Under the pieces are notes generated by a model. It was given only the letters and a program-made list of their open reading frames with translations. It did not search any database and had not been told where the DNA came from. A stretch of 35,071 nt of DNA from Yersinia pekkanenii. Lineage in GTDB: Bacteria; Pseudomonadota; Gammaproteobacteria; Enterobacterales; Enterobacteriaceae. Positions 8,458-18,000 of the stretch are shown here, piece after piece; the first letter of the stretch is position 1, and every line of letters begins with the position of its first letter. A program made the translations under genes and the position numbers. Location of the stretch: positions 37,696-72,766 of the forward strand of contig NZ_CQAZ01000025.1 in assembly GCF_001152565.1 (NCBI RefSeq), given 5' to 3'.

Positions 8458-9864
8458 ATGGCCGCAAAAAAACCAACCAACAAAATGACAGAGCCGCGAG
8501 ACCGCCAGATGGAAGGGCTGAAACTCCCGCCTCATTCGCTGGAGGCAGAGCAGTCCGTGTTGGGCGGTTTGATGCTGGATAACGAACGCTGGGATAACGT
8601 GTCAGAACGCGTAGTCAGCAATGACTTTTTCAGCCGCCCGCATCGCCGGATCTTTACTGAAATGCAGCGTTTGCTGGAAAACAGCAAGCCGATCGATTTG
8701 ATCACTCTGTCTGAGTCGCTGGAGCAAAAAGGCGATCTGGATTCGGTGGGGGGGTTTGCTTATCTGGCAGAATTATCAAAAAATACGCCAAGTGCAGCGA
8801 ACATCGGCGCTTATGCCGATATCGTGCGCGAACGTGCTGTTGTTCGTGAAATGATCTCGGTAGCCAACGAAATAGCCGATGCCGGTTACGATCCCCAAGG
8901 GCGTAGCAGTGAAGATTTGCTGGATCTGGCTGAATCCAAGGTGTTCCAGATAGCTGAAAGCCGCGCCAGTAAAGATGAAGGGCCGAAAAGTGTCGATCAG
9001 ATCCTCGAAGCCACGGTCGCGCGAATTGAGCAGCTTTATCAGCGGCCCCATGATGGTGTCACTGGCGTTTCAACCGGCTTTACCGATTTAGATAAAAAGA
9101 CCGCCGGGTTACAGAAGTCCGATTTGATCATTGTCGCCGCGCGCCCATCAATGGGTAAAACCACTTTCGCGATGAACTTGTGCGAAAACGCCGCGATGAT
9201 GCAGGAAAAACCAGTGTTGATCTTCAGTCTGGAGATGCCCGGTGATCAGATAATGATGCGTATGCTGGCGTCACTGTCACATGTCGACCAGACTCGTATC
9301 CGAACCGGCCAGCTCGATGATGAGGATTGGGCGCGGATCTCCAGCACCATGGGCATATTGATGGAAAAACGCAATATGTACATCGATGACTCATCCGGTC
9401 TGACGCCGACTGAAGTGCGCTCCCGCGCGCGGCGTATTTTCCGTGAACACGGTGGTTTGAGCCTGATTATGATCGACTACCTGCAATTGATGCGGGTGCC
9501 GGCGCTTTCGGATAACCGTACCTTAGAAATTGCCGAAATTTCACGCTCGCTAAAAGCACTGGCGAAAGAGCTACAAGTGCCAGTAGTGGCGTTATCGCAG
9601 CTTAACCGTAGTTTGGAGCAACGTGCCGATAAACGGCCGGTAAACTCCGACTTACGTGAATCGGGATCTATCGAGCAGGATGCTGACTTAATCATGTTTA
9701 TTTATCGTGATGAGGTTTATCACGAGAACAGTGATGAAAAAGGGATAGCGCAGATTATTTTGGGTAAACAGCGTAACGGCCCGATCGGTTCTGTGCGGTT
9801 GAAGTTTAATGGTCAATGGTCGCGCTTTGATAACTATACCGGTATGCAATACGACGACGAGTAA
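8458..9864 (+). CDS. dnaB: Replicative DNA helicase DnaB
   Basis: Hexameric 5'-3' helicase of the replication fork, which also recruits primase DnaG. The N-terminal domain (residues about 20-130, PPHSLEAEQSVLGGLMLD) is followed by the RecA-like motor. Walker A is ARPSMGKTT with Lys234; Walker B-like IMIDYLQLM follows, as do SQLNRSLEQRADKRP and DLRESGSIEQDADLIMFIYR. The 468 residues compare with 471 in E. coli, the difference being at the variable N-terminus. The C-terminus FDNYTGMQYDDE matches the family. It is flanked on both sides by ERIC elements, and alr lies downstream in the same direction. Confidence 0.98.
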   Translation: MAAKKPTNKMTEPRDRQMEGLKLPPHSLEAEQSVLGGLMLDNERWDNVSERVVSNDFFSRPHRRIFTEMQRLLENSKPIDLITLSESLEQKGDLDSVGGFAYLAELSKNTPSAANIGAYADIVRERAVVREMISVANEIADAGYDPQGRSSEDLLDLAESKVFQIAESRASKDEGPKSVDQILEATVARIEQLYQRPHDGVTGVSTGFTDLDKKTAGLQKSDLIIVAARPSMGKTTFAMNLCENAAMMQEKPVLIFSLEMPGDQIMMRMLASLSHVDQTRIRTGQLDDEDWARISSTMGILMEKRNMYIDDSSGLTPTEVRSRARRIFREHGGLSLIMIDYLQLMRVPALSDNRTLEIAEISRSLKALAKELQVPVVALSQLNRSLEQRADKRPVNSDLRESGSIEQDADLIMFIYRDEVYHENSDEKGIAQIILGKQRNGPIGSVRLKFNGQWSRFDNYTGMQYDDE

Positions 9865-10066
9865 TATCCCCTTCGTACTCGAAGTCGCGGGGTTGTTAGC
9901 AATACGGGTTACTCGGCCCGTCCATGGGCCTCGCCTCTGCGAGGCCGCCGCAAGCCGCGTTCAAATCTGCTCCTGGCAGATTTGTCACCCGAATCACTGA
10001 CTTGTGTCAGCTCATCGGGGTTTGTTCGCTTGCTGGCGACCTGCGACACCAATGACTTTGGGCATA
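9865..10066. repeat. Long ERIC variant (about 202 bp) with 75-bp internal insertion
   Basis: The ends (ATATCCCCTTCG and ACTTTGGGCATA) and the core (CACCCGAATCACTGACTTGTGTCAGCTCATCGGGG) are ERIC. About 75 bp of extra sequence lies at roughly 9902-9983 and contains three back-to-back hairpins: GGCCCgtccatGGGCC, GGCCTCGCctctGCGAGGCC and CAAATCTGCtcctgGCAGATTTG. It starts at the dnaB stop and ends 20 bp before alr, so it fills the whole dnaB-alr gap. Confidence 0.8.
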
Positions 10067-10086
10067 ACATCTATTAAGGATCAGAA

Positions 10087-11166
10087 ATGAAAGCGGCAAC
10101 AGCAGTAATCGATCGCCGCGCTCTGCGACATAACTTGCAACAGGTACGGCGCATGGCGCCACAAAGCCGCCTGATTGCCGTTGTGAAAGCAAACGCTTAT
10201 GGCCACGGGTTATTAGAAATAGCACATACCTTGCAGGATGCCGATTGCTACGGTGTCGCGCGGATTGGCGAAGCGCTGATGCTGCGATCCGGTGGGATTG
10301 TAAAACCGATTTTGCTGCTGGAAGGGTTCTTTGCCGCAGAAGATCTTCCGGTTCTGGTGGCTAACCGCATTGAAACAGTGGTACACAGCATTGAGCAACT
10401 GGAAGCCTTGGAGGCTGCCATTCTTCCTGCGCCAATTCATGTCTGGATGAAGCTGGATACCGGTATGCATCGTCTGGGTGTGCGCCCTGAACAGGCCGAG
10501 GCTTTTTATCAGCGCCTGAGTGCATGCCATAACGTTGTGCAGCCGGTCAATATCATGAGCCATTTCAGTCGTGCTGACGAACCACGGGTGGAGACCACCC
10601 ACCAACAACTCACCTGTTTTGATGCCTTCGCCACCGGTAAACCGGGTAAACAATCTATTGCAGCATCTGGTGGTATTTTGTTGTGGCCAGATGCACACCG
10701 TGACTGGGTCCGTCCGGGCATCATTCTGTATGGTGTTTCTCCGCTGGATTCACCTGATGCGAGCCACTTTGGTTTATTACCTGCCATGGCATTGAAATCA
10801 AGCCTGATTGCGGTACGAGAACATAAAGCCGGTGAGCCGGTAGGTTATGGTGGCACTTGGGTCAGTGAGCGTGATACTCGCCTGGGCGTTGTGGCGATTG
10901 GCTATGGTGACGGTTATCCGCGCAGTGCACCGTCAGGTACACCCATGCGGGTTAATGGCCGTGAAGTTTATATTGTGGGCCGGGTCTCAATGGATATGAT
11001 TTCAGTTGATCTTGGGCCGGATGCCTGTGACAAAGTCGGTGATGAGGTCTTACTGTGGGGGGCTGAATTACCGGTTGAGAAAATCGCCGCCTACAGCGGT
11101 ATCAGTGCCTATGAATTGATCACTAAGCTGACCTCCCGCGTAGCGATGGAATATCTAGGGGAATAA
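10087..11166 (+). CDS. alr: Alanine racemase Alr
   Basis: PLP enzyme that makes D-alanine for peptidoglycan. The PLP lysine is Lys34 in [11 protein letters not shown], the second catalytic base Tyr lies in VGYGGTW (about residue 255), and SMDMISVD and [12 protein letters not shown] are typical C-terminal motifs. The 359 residues equal E. coli Alr. GGATCAGAAATG provides a modest ribosome-binding site. The gene follows dnaB directly as in E. coli; the whole gap is an ERIC element, so co-transcription with dnaB through the repeat is plausible. Confidence 0.97.
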   Translation: MKAATAVIDRRALRHNLQQVRRMAPQSRLIAVVKANAYGHGLLEIAHTLQDADCYGVARIGEALMLRSGGIVKPILLLEGFFAAEDLPVLVANRIETVVHSIEQLEALEAAILPAPIHVWMKLDTGMHRLGVRPEQAEAFYQRLSACHNVVQPVNIMSHFSRADEPRVETTHQQLTCFDAFATGKPGKQSIAASGGILLWPDAHRDWVRPGIILYGVSPLDSPDASHFGLLPAMALKSSLIAVREHKAGEPVGYGGTWVSERDTRLGVVAIGYGDGYPRSAPSGTPMRVNGREVYIVGRVSMDMISVDLGPDACDKVGDEVLLWGAELPVEKIAAYSGISAYELITKLTSRVAMEYLGE

Positions 11167-11197
11167 GGTAAGCTGCCTAAGTATATCCACCAGAGTA

Positions 11198-11323
11198 TAT
11201 ACCCTAAATAATTCGGGTTGCAGGAAGGCGGCAAGCGAATAAATCCTGATGAGCTTACATCAGTAAGTGATTCGGGTTATGAGTGTAGCTAACGTACATG
11301 CGGCTTGAAGTATCACGGGTATT
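11198..11323. repeat. ERIC element (126 bp) between alr and tyrB
   Basis: TATACCCTAAATAATTCGGG at the left, the GAGCTTACATCAGTAAGTGA core, and GCTTGAAGTATCACGGGTATTA at the right match ERIC in forward orientation, opposite to the two elements around dnaB. It ends about 25 bp before the tyrB start. Confidence 0.9.
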
Positions 11324-11348
11324 ATTATCAATCTAGGAGAGCAGCACC

Positions 11349-12542
11349 GTGTTCCAGAATGTTGACGCCTATGCAGGTGACCCCATCCTTTCACTGATGG
11401 AAAGTTTTAAAGCCGACGACCGAGCACATAAAGTGAATTTGAGCATCGGGCTTTATTATAATGAACAGGGTGAAATTCCACAGTTGCGGGCAGTGACTAC
11501 TGCGGAAACCCAACTGAGCGCTCAGCCACACGGGACACCGGTTTATTTGCCGATGGAAGGTCTGCAATCCTACCGAACGGCTATTCAGACATTACTATTT
11601 GGTAATGAACATCTGATGCTGGCTCAACAGCGGGTGGCGACTATCCAAACCGTGGGTGGCTCTGGTGCACTGAAAGTGGGTGCTGATTTCCTTCATTATT
11701 ATTTCCCCGATTCACAGGTGTGGGTCAGTGATCCCACCTGGGAAAACCATGTCGCTATTTTCAGCGGCGCAGGTTTTAAGGTGAATACCTATCCGTATTT
11801 TGATAATGACAAACTGACCGTGAAGTTCGATCAAATGCTGGCAACTTTGCAGCAGTTACCGGCCAGAAGCATCGTTTTACTGCATCCTTGCTGCCACAAT
11901 CCGACGGGTTCTGATCTGACGAATGCACAATGGGATCAGGTTATTGACGTGGCCAAAGGCCGGGATCTGATCCCCTTCCTGGATATTGCCTATCAGGGCT
12001 TTGGTGCCGGGTTAAACGAAGATGCTTATGCTATCCGCGCGATGGCGGCGGCTGAATTGCCGTGTTTGGTCAGTAACTCCTTCTCTAAAATCTTCTCCCT
12101 GTATAACGAGCGGGTCGGTGGTCTGTCGGTGGTCTGTGAAAGTCAAGACGCTGCGGGCCGTGTGCTGGGTCAACTGAAAGCCACCGTGCGTCGTAACTAT
12201 TCCAGCCCACCAAACTTTGGTGCGCAGGTCGTTTCGAAAGTGCTGCATGACGATGAATTACGGGCGCAATGGCAAGCTGAAGTAGAACAGATGCGCCTGC
12301 GTATTATTGAAATGCGCAGCACATTGGTGCAAGCCTTGAAAGCGGCGCTACCCAATCGTAATTTTGATTATTTGCTGCAACAGCGCGGCATGTTCAGCTA
12401 TACCGGTTTTAGCGCCGCGCAAGTGGACAGGCTACGTGAAGAGTTTGGTGTGTACCTGATTGCCAGTGGCAGAATGTGCATGGCAGGGGTCAATCACGGT
12501 AATGTCCAGCGGGTTGCGGCGGCTTTTGCTGCGGTCCAGTAA
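11349..12542 (+). CDS. tyrB: Aromatic-amino-acid aminotransferase TyrB
   Basis: PLP transaminase for the last step of tyrosine and phenylalanine synthesis (also leucine and aspartate). The PLP lysine is Lys247 in [20 protein letters not shown] and [12 protein letters not shown] are family landmarks. The 397 residues equal E. coli TyrB, starting [12 protein letters not shown]. The start codon is GTG at 11349 with AGGAGAG 9-14 bp upstream. E. coli tyrB is controlled by TyrR; I see no TGTAAA-N6-TTTACA site upstream here, where an ERIC element takes up the space. A YPAL-like insertion splits its terminator downstream. Confidence 0.97.
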   Translation: MFQNVDAYAGDPILSLMESFKADDRAHKVNLSIGLYYNEQGEIPQLRAVTTAETQLSAQPHGTPVYLPMEGLQSYRTAIQTLLFGNEHLMLAQQRVATIQTVGGSGALKVGADFLHYYFPDSQVWVSDPTWENHVAIFSGAGFKVNTYPYFDNDKLTVKFDQMLATLQQLPARSIVLLHPCCHNPTGSDLTNAQWDQVIDVAKGRDLIPFLDIAYQGFGAGLNEDAYAIRAMAAAELPCLVSNSFSKIFSLYNERVGGLSVVCESQDAAGRVLGQLKATVRRNYSSPPNFGAQVVSKVLHDDELRAQWQAEVEQMRLRIIEMRSTLVQALKAALPNRNFDYLLQQRGMFSYTGFSAAQVDRLREEFGVYLIASGRMCMAGVNHGNVQRVAAAFAAVQ

Positions 12543-12560
12543 GTCTACCTTCGAGTCTCT

Positions 12561-12581
12561 AAGGCGATAGTAATATCGCCT
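12561..12581 (+). repeat. First copy of the duplicated tyrB terminator hairpin
   Basis: AAGGCGATAgtaaTATCGCCT forms a 7-bp stem but is followed by GAGGTTATT instead of T residues. The same 21 bp recur at 12746-12766 with a proper T-run. This copy therefore looks like a target duplication that has been cut off from its T-tract. Confidence 0.75.
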
Positions 12582-12745
12582 GAGGTTATTACAACGTGCT
12601 CAGCACGGAGAGAACAGGCAGATCGTAAAGACGCCGTAAACCCATCCTTGGAGGCTCGAGCCGCGCCATCCCTGGCGCGGACGCTTTACTCTTCTGCCCA
12701 TCCTCACCGCCTAACATTGCGTCATCGGGGTTTGTCAGCAGTCTG
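12582..12745. mobile_element. YPAL-like miniature palindromic insertion (164 bp)
   Basis: Non-coding, largely self-complementary DNA flanked by a 21-bp direct repeat of the tyrB terminator. It contains the hairpin CCGCGCCAtcccTGGCGCGG and long imperfect arms (GGCAGATCGTAAAGACGCCG against GGGCAGAAGAGTAAAGCGTCC read on the other strand). YPAL elements of yersiniae are described as about 167 bp, with target duplications and a preference for rho-independent terminators just after genes. Size, target and duplication all fit; the family name is from memory and not from a search. Confidence 0.75.
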
Positions 12746-12780
12746 AAGGCGATAGTAATATCGCCTTTTGTTTTTATTTT
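12746..12780 (+). terminator. Functional tyrB terminator (second copy)
   Basis: AAGGCGATAgtaaTATCGCCTTTT is a 9-bp-stem hairpin running into TTTTGTTTTTATTTTTT. It lies about 200 bp past the tyrB stop because of the insertion, so the tyrB mRNA should carry the palindromic element in its 3' end. Confidence 0.9.
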
Positions 12781-13075
12781 TTCCACCAATTTCCCGTCAC
12801 TTATCCTCATATCCGGTTTGTTTCCCGCTTAGCCCATGGTTGTAAATCGATTAAAGAATATACTGATTAGTGTGGCGGATATATGCCACACGATCATTCA
12901 TCGCTCACAGTAAATCTTCTTTAATAGGTGCAAGCTAACCCTTCAGCGTATTGCTGTATCCGAAAAAGTGAATGGTTGATGGAATGAATGCGTTATGGAA
13001 TTAATTGCTTGTAGAATAAATAGCTTATGCGGTTTTTTCGCGAGAAAGTACTGGCCCATTATAGGAGTTAACTCA
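12781..13075. other. tyrB-yjbR intergenic region with 7-bp inverted repeat
   Basis: No gene; E. coli aphA and yjbQ are absent here. GTGTGGCggatatatGCCACAC (12870-12891) is a perfect 7-bp inverted repeat with no T-run. It may be an operator for yjbR, whose start is about 185 bp downstream. No protein can be named for it. Confidence 0.4.
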
Positions 13076-13429
13076 ATGAATAATTCGGCATTACTGGAGT
13101 ATTGCATGTCCAAACCAGGGGCAGAGCAGAGCGATCATGAGGAATGGCAGACGAACCAAATTAAAGTGGCTGATGTGATGTTTGCAATGGTAGGTGAGAT
13201 TGGCGGCCGGCCGTCTATTTCAGTCAAAACCAGCCCCGAACTGGCAGAAAGTCTACGAGAGCAACATCCGGAGATCGTGCCGAGTGAACACTTGAACAAA
13301 GCGCACTGGAACACGGTGTTTCTGGATGGAAAATTACCAAACTCGCAGTTTTACTCGCTAATTGATCGTTCTTATCAGTTGGTCTTACAGGGGTTGTCGG
13401 AGCAGCGGCGGCAGGCGTTAGCGGTTTGA
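13076..13429 (+). CDS. yjbR: YjbR (MmcQ/YjbR) family protein
   Basis: Small cytoplasmic protein of the MmcQ/YjbR family (CyaY-like fold); its function is unknown. The 117 residues follow E. coli YjbR closely: LLEYCMSKPGAEQS, DVMFAMVGEI, RPSISVKTSPELAESLREQHPEI and LNKAHWNTVFLDGKLP, the last being the most conserved stretch. Start 13076 is chosen over upstream 12995 because TAGGAGTT lies 8-13 bp before it and homologues begin there. It is convergent with uvrA, as in E. coli. Confidence 0.93.
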   Translation: MNNSALLEYCMSKPGAEQSDHEEWQTNQIKVADVMFAMVGEIGGRPSISVKTSPELAESLREQHPEIVPSEHLNKAHWNTVFLDGKLPNSQFYSLIDRSYQLVLQGLSEQRRQALAV

Positions 13430-13446
13430 TGCTGGACAAAAATAGC

Positions 13447-13476
13447 CTCTGGAGCAACCTGTCGATTGCCCCAGAG
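13447..13476 (-). terminator. uvrA terminator
   Basis: CTCTGG-a-GCAA and TTGC-c-CCAGAG pair around an 8-nt loop. Read on the minus strand the stem is followed by GCTATTTTTG, so it ends uvrA transcription and may also serve convergent yjbR. Confidence 0.8.
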
Positions 13477-13483
13477 TGCTTAA

Positions 13484-16324
13484 TCACCCAGCGAGTTTAC
13501 GTTCCAGCATGGGCTTGAGGAAACGGGCGGTGTGTGATGCGGCACATTCTGCGACGGTCTCCGGTGTGCCGGAAACCAGAATCTCGCCACCACCACTACC
13601 CCCTTCCGGCCCCAGGTCAACAATCCAGTCAGCGGTCTTAATGACATCTAGATTGTGTTCAATCACCACAATGGTATTGCCCTGATCGCGCAACTGATGC
13701 AATACCGCCAACAGTTGTTGAATATCAGCGAAATGCAGGCCGGTGGTCGGTTCATCCAGGATATATAGCGTTTGGCCAGTGCCACGTTTTGACAATTCGC
13801 GCGACAGTTTGACTCGCTGCGCTTCCCCACCCGACAAGGTGGTGGCCGATTGCCCCAGGCAAATATAGGATAGACCCACATCGATTAATGTTTGCAGCTT
13901 ACGAGCCAGTGCCGGAACAGCATCAAAGAACTTGCGTGCCTCTTCGATAGTCATCGCCAGCACTTCGTGGATACTCTTACCTTTGTATTTTACTTCCAAC
14001 GTCTCGCGGTTATAACGCTTACCCTTACAGTGGTCACAAGGCACGTAGATATCAGGTAGGAAATGCATTTCGACTTTAATGACCCCATCGCCCTGACAGG
14101 CTTCGCAGCGACCGCCCTTCACGTTAAAGCTAAAGCGGCCCGGTGTATAACCACGAGTCCGTGATTCAGGTACGCCAGCAAATAGTTCACGGATTGGGGT
14201 AAAGATACCGGTATAGGTCGCGGGATTAGAACGCGGCGTTCGGCCAATCGGGCTTTGATCGATATCGATAACTTTATCGAAATACTCCAACCCTTGAATA
14301 TCACGGTATGGGGCCGGTTCATTGCTGGTTGCACCGTTTAACTGACGCTGGGCGATGCAATATAATGTGTCATTGATTAGCGTCGATTTACCTGAGCCGG
14401 ACACACCCGTAATACAACTGAATAACCCGACAGGCAGTGTCAGAGTGACATCTTTCAGGTTATTGCCGCTGGCACCAATCAGTTTTAGCACTTTATTCGG
14501 ATCACCGGCTACCCGCTGCGCCGGAATGGCAATTTTCCGCTTCCCGCTCAGGAACTGGCCGGTCAATGATGCTGGCGCGGCCATAATGTCATCTACGGTA
14601 CCCTCTGCAACCACTTCACCCCCATGTACGCCCGCACCGGGGCCGATATCAATCACATGGTCCGCAGCCCGGATGGCATCTTCATCATGCTCCACCACAA
14701 TCACGGTATTGCCCAGATTACGCAGGTGGATCAGTGTTTCCAGCAGACGTTCATTATCACGCTGATGCAAGCCGATGGACGGCTCATCTAACACATACAT
14801 TACGCCAACCAAACCCGCACCAATTTGGCTGGCCAGACGGATACGCTGTGCTTCGCCACCGGACAGGGTTTCGGCAGAGCGGGACAATGACAGATAATTC
14901 AGCCCGACGTTAACCAGGAATTTTAGTCGGTCACCAATTTCTTTCAGTATTTTCTCGGCAATTTGCGCCCGCTGGCCGCTCAGTTTCATATTCTGGAAGA
15001 AGCTCATCGCATGACCGATGCTCAGTTCTGAAATCTCTGGCAACGTGGTATTTTCGACAAAGACATAACGAGCTTCGCGGCGCAGACGTGTGCCGTGGCA
15101 TGAGGTGCAAGAGCGATTACTGATAAATTTGGCCAGCTCTTCGCGCACAGCACTGGATTCCGTCTCTTTATAACGGCGTTCCATATTGTGCAGCACCCCT
15201 TCGAATGGGTGGCGGCGAACGGTGGTATCACCCCGATCGTTAATGTATTTGAATTCAATGGTATCTTTGCCAGAACCGTACAACACGGCCTGCTGTATTG
15301 CGGCATCCAGCGAGTTAAACGGCGCTTCTATATCAAACTTATAATGCTCTGCCAGTGAACGCAGCATCTGGAAGTAATAGAAGTTACGACGATCCCAGCC
15401 ACGGATCGCCCCACCGGCCAGTGACAGCTCCGGATTTTGTAACACGCGATCAGGGTCAAAGAACTGCTGCACGCCCAGACCATCACAGGTCGGGCAGGCA
15501 CCGGCCGGGTTGTTAAAGGAAAACAGGCGTGGTTCTAACTCGCTCATGCTATAGCCGCAAATCGGGCAGGCAAAGTTGGCGGAGAATAACAACTCTTCGA
15601 CGTGTGGATCGTCCATATCAGCGACTACGGCAGTCCCGCCGGATAATTCCAACGCAGTTTCAAATGACTCAGCTAACCGTTGAGCCAGATCCTCACGCAC
15701 TTTGAAGCGATCGACCACAACTTCGATGGTGTGTTTCTTTTGCAGTTCTAATTTAGGAGGATCAGACAGATCACAGACCTCGCCATCGATCCGCGCCCGG
15801 ATATAGCCCTGCATGGCGAGATTTTCCAGTGTTTTGGTATGTTCGCCTTTGCGATCTTTTACCACTGGAGCCAGTAACATCAGGCGGCGGCCCTCTGGCT
15901 GGCTTATCACGTTATCCACCATCTGACTGACGGTTTGGGCGGCTAGCGGGACATCGTGATCCGGACAGCGTGGTTCACCGACACGAGCGAACAACAAACG
16001 AAGATAATCATGGATTTCAGTGATGGTTCCCACGGTAGAACGCGGGTTATGGGAGGTCGATTTTTGCTCAATGGAGATGGCTGGAGACAGACCTTCAATA
16101 TGGTCGACATCCGGTTTTTCCATTAGCGATAGAAATTGGCGTGCATAGGCGGAGAGAGACTCAACATAACGGCGTTGCCCCTCGGCATACAGGGTATCGA
16201 AAGCCAGTGAAGACTTACCTGAACCCGATAGACCGGTGACAACAATCAGTTTGTCGCGCGGGATAATCAGGTTGATATTCTTAAGATTATGGGTGCGAGC
16301 GCCCCGAACTTCGATATTATCCAT
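13484..16324 (-). CDS. uvrA: Excinuclease ABC subunit A, UvrA
   Basis: DNA-damage sensor of nucleotide excision repair; the UvrA dimer loads UvrB at lesions. Two ABC ATPase modules are complete. The first has Walker [10 protein letters not shown] near residue 31 and signature [16 protein letters not shown]. The second has Walker [10 protein letters not shown] near residue 640 and signature [15 protein letters not shown]. Each is followed by a Walker B with LDEP. Zinc-finger cysteines are present (CPICGYSM...CPTCDGLG and CEACQGDG...CDHCKGKR). The 946 residues compare with 940 in E. coli. It is divergent from ssb across a LexA box, so it belongs to the SOS regulon. Confidence 0.98.
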   Translation of the reverse strand: MDNIEVRGARTHNLKNINLIIPRDKLIVVTGLSGSGKSSLAFDTLYAEGQRRYVESLSAYARQFLSLMEKPDVDHIEGLSPAISIEQKSTSHNPRSTVGTITEIHDYLRLLFARVGEPRCPDHDVPLAAQTVSQMVDNVISQPEGRRLMLLAPVVKDRKGEHTKTLENLAMQGYIRARIDGEVCDLSDPPKLELQKKHTIEVVVDRFKVREDLAQRLAESFETALELSGGTAVVADMDDPHVEELLFSANFACPICGYSMSELEPRLFSFNNPAGACPTCDGLGVQQFFDPDRVLQNPELSLAGGAIRGWDRRNFYYFQMLRSLAEHYKFDIEAPFNSLDAAIQQAVLYGSGKDTIEFKYINDRGDTTVRRHPFEGVLHNMERRYKETESSAVREELAKFISNRSCTSCHGTRLRREARYVFVENTTLPEISELSIGHAMSFFQNMKLSGQRAQIAEKILKEIGDRLKFLVNVGLNYLSLSRSAETLSGGEAQRIRLASQIGAGLVGVMYVLDEPSIGLHQRDNERLLETLIHLRNLGNTVIVVEHDEDAIRAADHVIDIGPGAGVHGGEVVAEGTVDDIMAAPASLTGQFLSGKRKIAIPAQRVAGDPNKVLKLIGASGNNLKDVTLTLPVGLFSCITGVSGSGKSTLINDTLYCIAQRQLNGATSNEPAPYRDIQGLEYFDKVIDIDQSPIGRTPRSNPATYTGIFTPIRELFAGVPESRTRGYTPGRFSFNVKGGRCEACQGDGVIKVEMHFLPDIYVPCDHCKGKRYNRETLEVKYKGKSIHEVLAMTIEEARKFFDAVPALARKLQTLIDVGLSYICLGQSATTLSGGEAQRVKLSRELSKRGTGQTLYILDEPTTGLHFADIQQLLAVLHQLRDQGNTIVVIEHNLDVIKTADWIVDLGPEGGSGGGEILVSGTPETVAECAASHTARFLKPMLERKLAG

Positions 16325-16369
16325 TCAAATATTTCCCGGATGTAAACTGAGCCTCTCCCGTGCCCTTTT

Positions 16370-16496
16370 TTACTCTTCGTACTTGAAGCCGCAGGGTTGT
16401 TGGCTGCGTTCACTCACCCTAATTACTTACTGGTTGTAAGCTCATACGGACTCGCTCGCTTGCCGCCTACCCGCAACTCCAATTACTTTGAGTAAT
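16370..16496. repeat. ERIC element (127 bp) between uvrA and ssb
   Basis: TACTCTTCGTACTTGAAGCC at the left and ACCCGCAACTCCAATTACTTTG toward the right, with the core ATTACTTACTGGTTGTAAGCTCAT, match ERIC with somewhat decayed ends. It lies 45 bp before the uvrA start and about 70 bp from the LexA box, inside the uvrA leader or promoter region. Confidence 0.8.
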
Positions 16497-16567
16497 GTAT
16501 AGACGCATTTTGCAACGCCGAAAAAAGGACACAGCCAGTACCAAACGAACAATTATGACACAAAAAA

Positions 16568-16587
16568 ACCTGAATGGATATCCAGTA
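16568..16587 (-). promoter_or_regulatory. LexA (SOS) box shared by uvrA and ssb
   Basis: Read on the minus strand the site is TACTGGATATCCATTCAGGT. It keeps CTG-N10-CAG and differs at only two positions from the E. coli uvrA LexA box as I remember it (TACTGTATATTCATTCAGGT). It is 244 bp from uvrA and 139 bp from ssb. Confidence 0.85.
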
Positions 16588-16688
16588 TCCGAGTGCAACT
16601 CAGGCTGTTATCACGATAAATCTGTAATGCATTCCGCAGTTATGATCAGTTGTGCCGTTTGCCTGTTAGCGTGTTAAACTTACTCGTT

Positions 16689-16694
16689 TATACT
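16689..16694 (+). promoter_or_regulatory. Candidate ssb -10 element
   Basis: TATACT at 16689-16694 lies about 32 bp before the ssb start. No strong -35 is evident at 16-18 bp spacing. CAGGAGAG at 16713-16720 is the ribosome-binding site. Confidence 0.35.
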
Positions 16695-16725
16695 GTACAA
16701 AATTTATTTCATCAGGAGAGTTCAC

Positions 16726-17274
16726 ATGGCCAGCAGAGGCGTAAACAAAGTGATTTTGGTCGGGAATTTGGGCCAAGACCCGGAAGTCCGCTACATGCCT
16801 AACGGTGGGGCTGTTGCCAATATCACCCTGGCGACTTCCGAAAGCTGGCGTGATAAAGCCACCGGCGAGCAGAAAGAAAAAACTGAATGGCACCGTGTGG
16901 TGTTGTTCGGCAAATTGGCTGAAGTGGCGGGTGAATATCTGCGCAAAGGCTCTCAGGTCTATATTGAAGGTGCTCTACAGACCCGAAAGTGGACAGATCA
17001 GGCTGGTGTTGAGAAATACACCACAGAAGTTGTGGTTAACGTGGGTGGCACCATGCAAATGCTGGGTGGCCGTCAAGGCGGCGGTGCTCCGGCGGGTGGT
17101 GGTGCACCACAAGACGGCGGTGCACAAGGTGGTTGGGGCCAACCTCAGCAGCCGCAGGGTGGTAGCCAGTTCAGCGGTGGTCAGACTTCGCGTCCGGCCC
17201 AACCGGCACCCGCAGCACAACCGCAAGGCGGCAACGAGCCACCAATGGATTTCGATGACGATATCCCGTTCTGA
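16726..17274 (+). CDS. ssb: Single-stranded DNA-binding protein SSB
   Basis: Tetrameric protein that coats single-stranded DNA during replication, repair and recombination. The N-terminal OB fold (residues 1-112: [40 protein letters not shown]) is followed by a Gly/Gln/Pro-rich linker. The acidic tip FDDDIPF is the docking tail for partner enzymes. The 182 residues compare with 178 in E. coli, and the extra residues lie in the linker. It is divergent from uvrA. Confidence 0.98.
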   Translation: MASRGVNKVILVGNLGQDPEVRYMPNGGAVANITLATSESWRDKATGEQKEKTEWHRVVLFGKLAEVAGEYLRKGSQVYIEGALQTRKWTDQAGVEKYTTEVVVNVGGTMQMLGGRQGGGAPAGGGAPQDGGAQGGWGQPQQPQGGSQFSGGQTSRPAQPAPAAQPQGGNEPPMDFDDDIPF

Positions 17275-17304
17275 TTTCGCTGTTATTGAAAAACAAATAA
17301 ATCA

Positions 17305-17330
17305 AACCCAGTGTAATAGCTGGGTTTTTT
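17305..17330 (+). terminator. ssb terminator
   Basis: AACCCAG and CTGGGTT pair around an 8-nt loop and run into a T-run; 31 bp past the ssb stop, oriented for ssb. Confidence 0.9.
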
Positions 17331-17341
17331 ATATTGGTCAA

Positions 17342-17999
17342 TCAAGGCATTGCCGCTATTTTTTCACACTGCCGATTAAGACCTGTGAGGATACTTTCTG
17401 CTAAATCAATTGGAAAATTATCGGGAAGCCGAGCTTGTATTTGTGTGATTACTCTCGGGGTAGCGGCAATAATCTCATCAATAATACTGTCAGCCTGAGC
17501 CGTTCCCAGCCCAACAATTGTGCCCTGCTGTCGCCAATGACGCCGCTGTATATGGTTAATTAAATAGTCATTTTTACTCCCTCGCACCGCCATCGCTAAC
17601 TTGGTTTTCTGGGCCGCAATTTGATTACGGCCCGCCCCAATAATAGGGTGGGTTGATAGCACATCATAAAGTGGCGTGAGATGGTAATGGCTAGCGGGCA
17701 GATGTGTAATGCTGAAGTTTTTTGCATGGCCATCCATTGCTGCCAGTAACCAGAAAATAATCTGCGCTTTAAAGAAGACTTTTCTGTCTTCACTGGCATT
17801 ATCCGAGCCACTTAAAATCTCCATGATGGTTGTAAGACGGGGCCACCATCCGTTTGATATCTTTTTAAGGGGGAGTCCCTGTCGCTTGGCACATATCCTC
17901 TTGCGGTAACCTGACAATCCAGCGGCTATCCGTAAAATGCGCGCTACATCACTCTCGGCCGTTCATCCAAATATTCAGCCGTTGAATGCGACCAGCCAT
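17342..17999 (-). pseudogene. hipA: Remnant of hipA-type toxin kinase gene
   Basis: Reading from the ATG at 17999 (1 nt after the hipB stop), the first 16 codons give MAGRIQRLNIWMNGRE, a typical HipA N-terminus, then a stop. Sequence for residues of about position 240 onward follows directly (SRWIVRLPQEDMCQATGTPP, PPLKRYQTDGGP, LTTIMEILSG), but each piece is in a different frame. At least two frameshifts and an internal loss of some 200 codons are therefore needed to explain it. The last 170 or so codons are open (17342-17917) and keep the kinase motif AAMDGHAKNFSI and PLYDVLS. HipA kinases inactivate glutamyl-tRNA synthetase; the ATP- and substrate-binding N-terminal half is gone here, so no toxin activity is expected. 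Confidence 0.85.
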
Positions 18000-18000
18000 A

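Noticed and set aside
11167..11348. TyrR box upstream of tyrB
   Set aside because: No TGTAAA-N6-TTTACA-like site; the space is taken up by an ERIC element.
13476..15306. Several frames within uvrA on both strands
   Set aside because: All are shadows of the fully conserved uvrA coding sequence.
17342..17917. The open C-terminal hipA frame as an independent gene from TTG 17917
   Set aside because: Out-of-frame fragments of the same HipA family lie directly upstream, so it is the tail of a broken gene.
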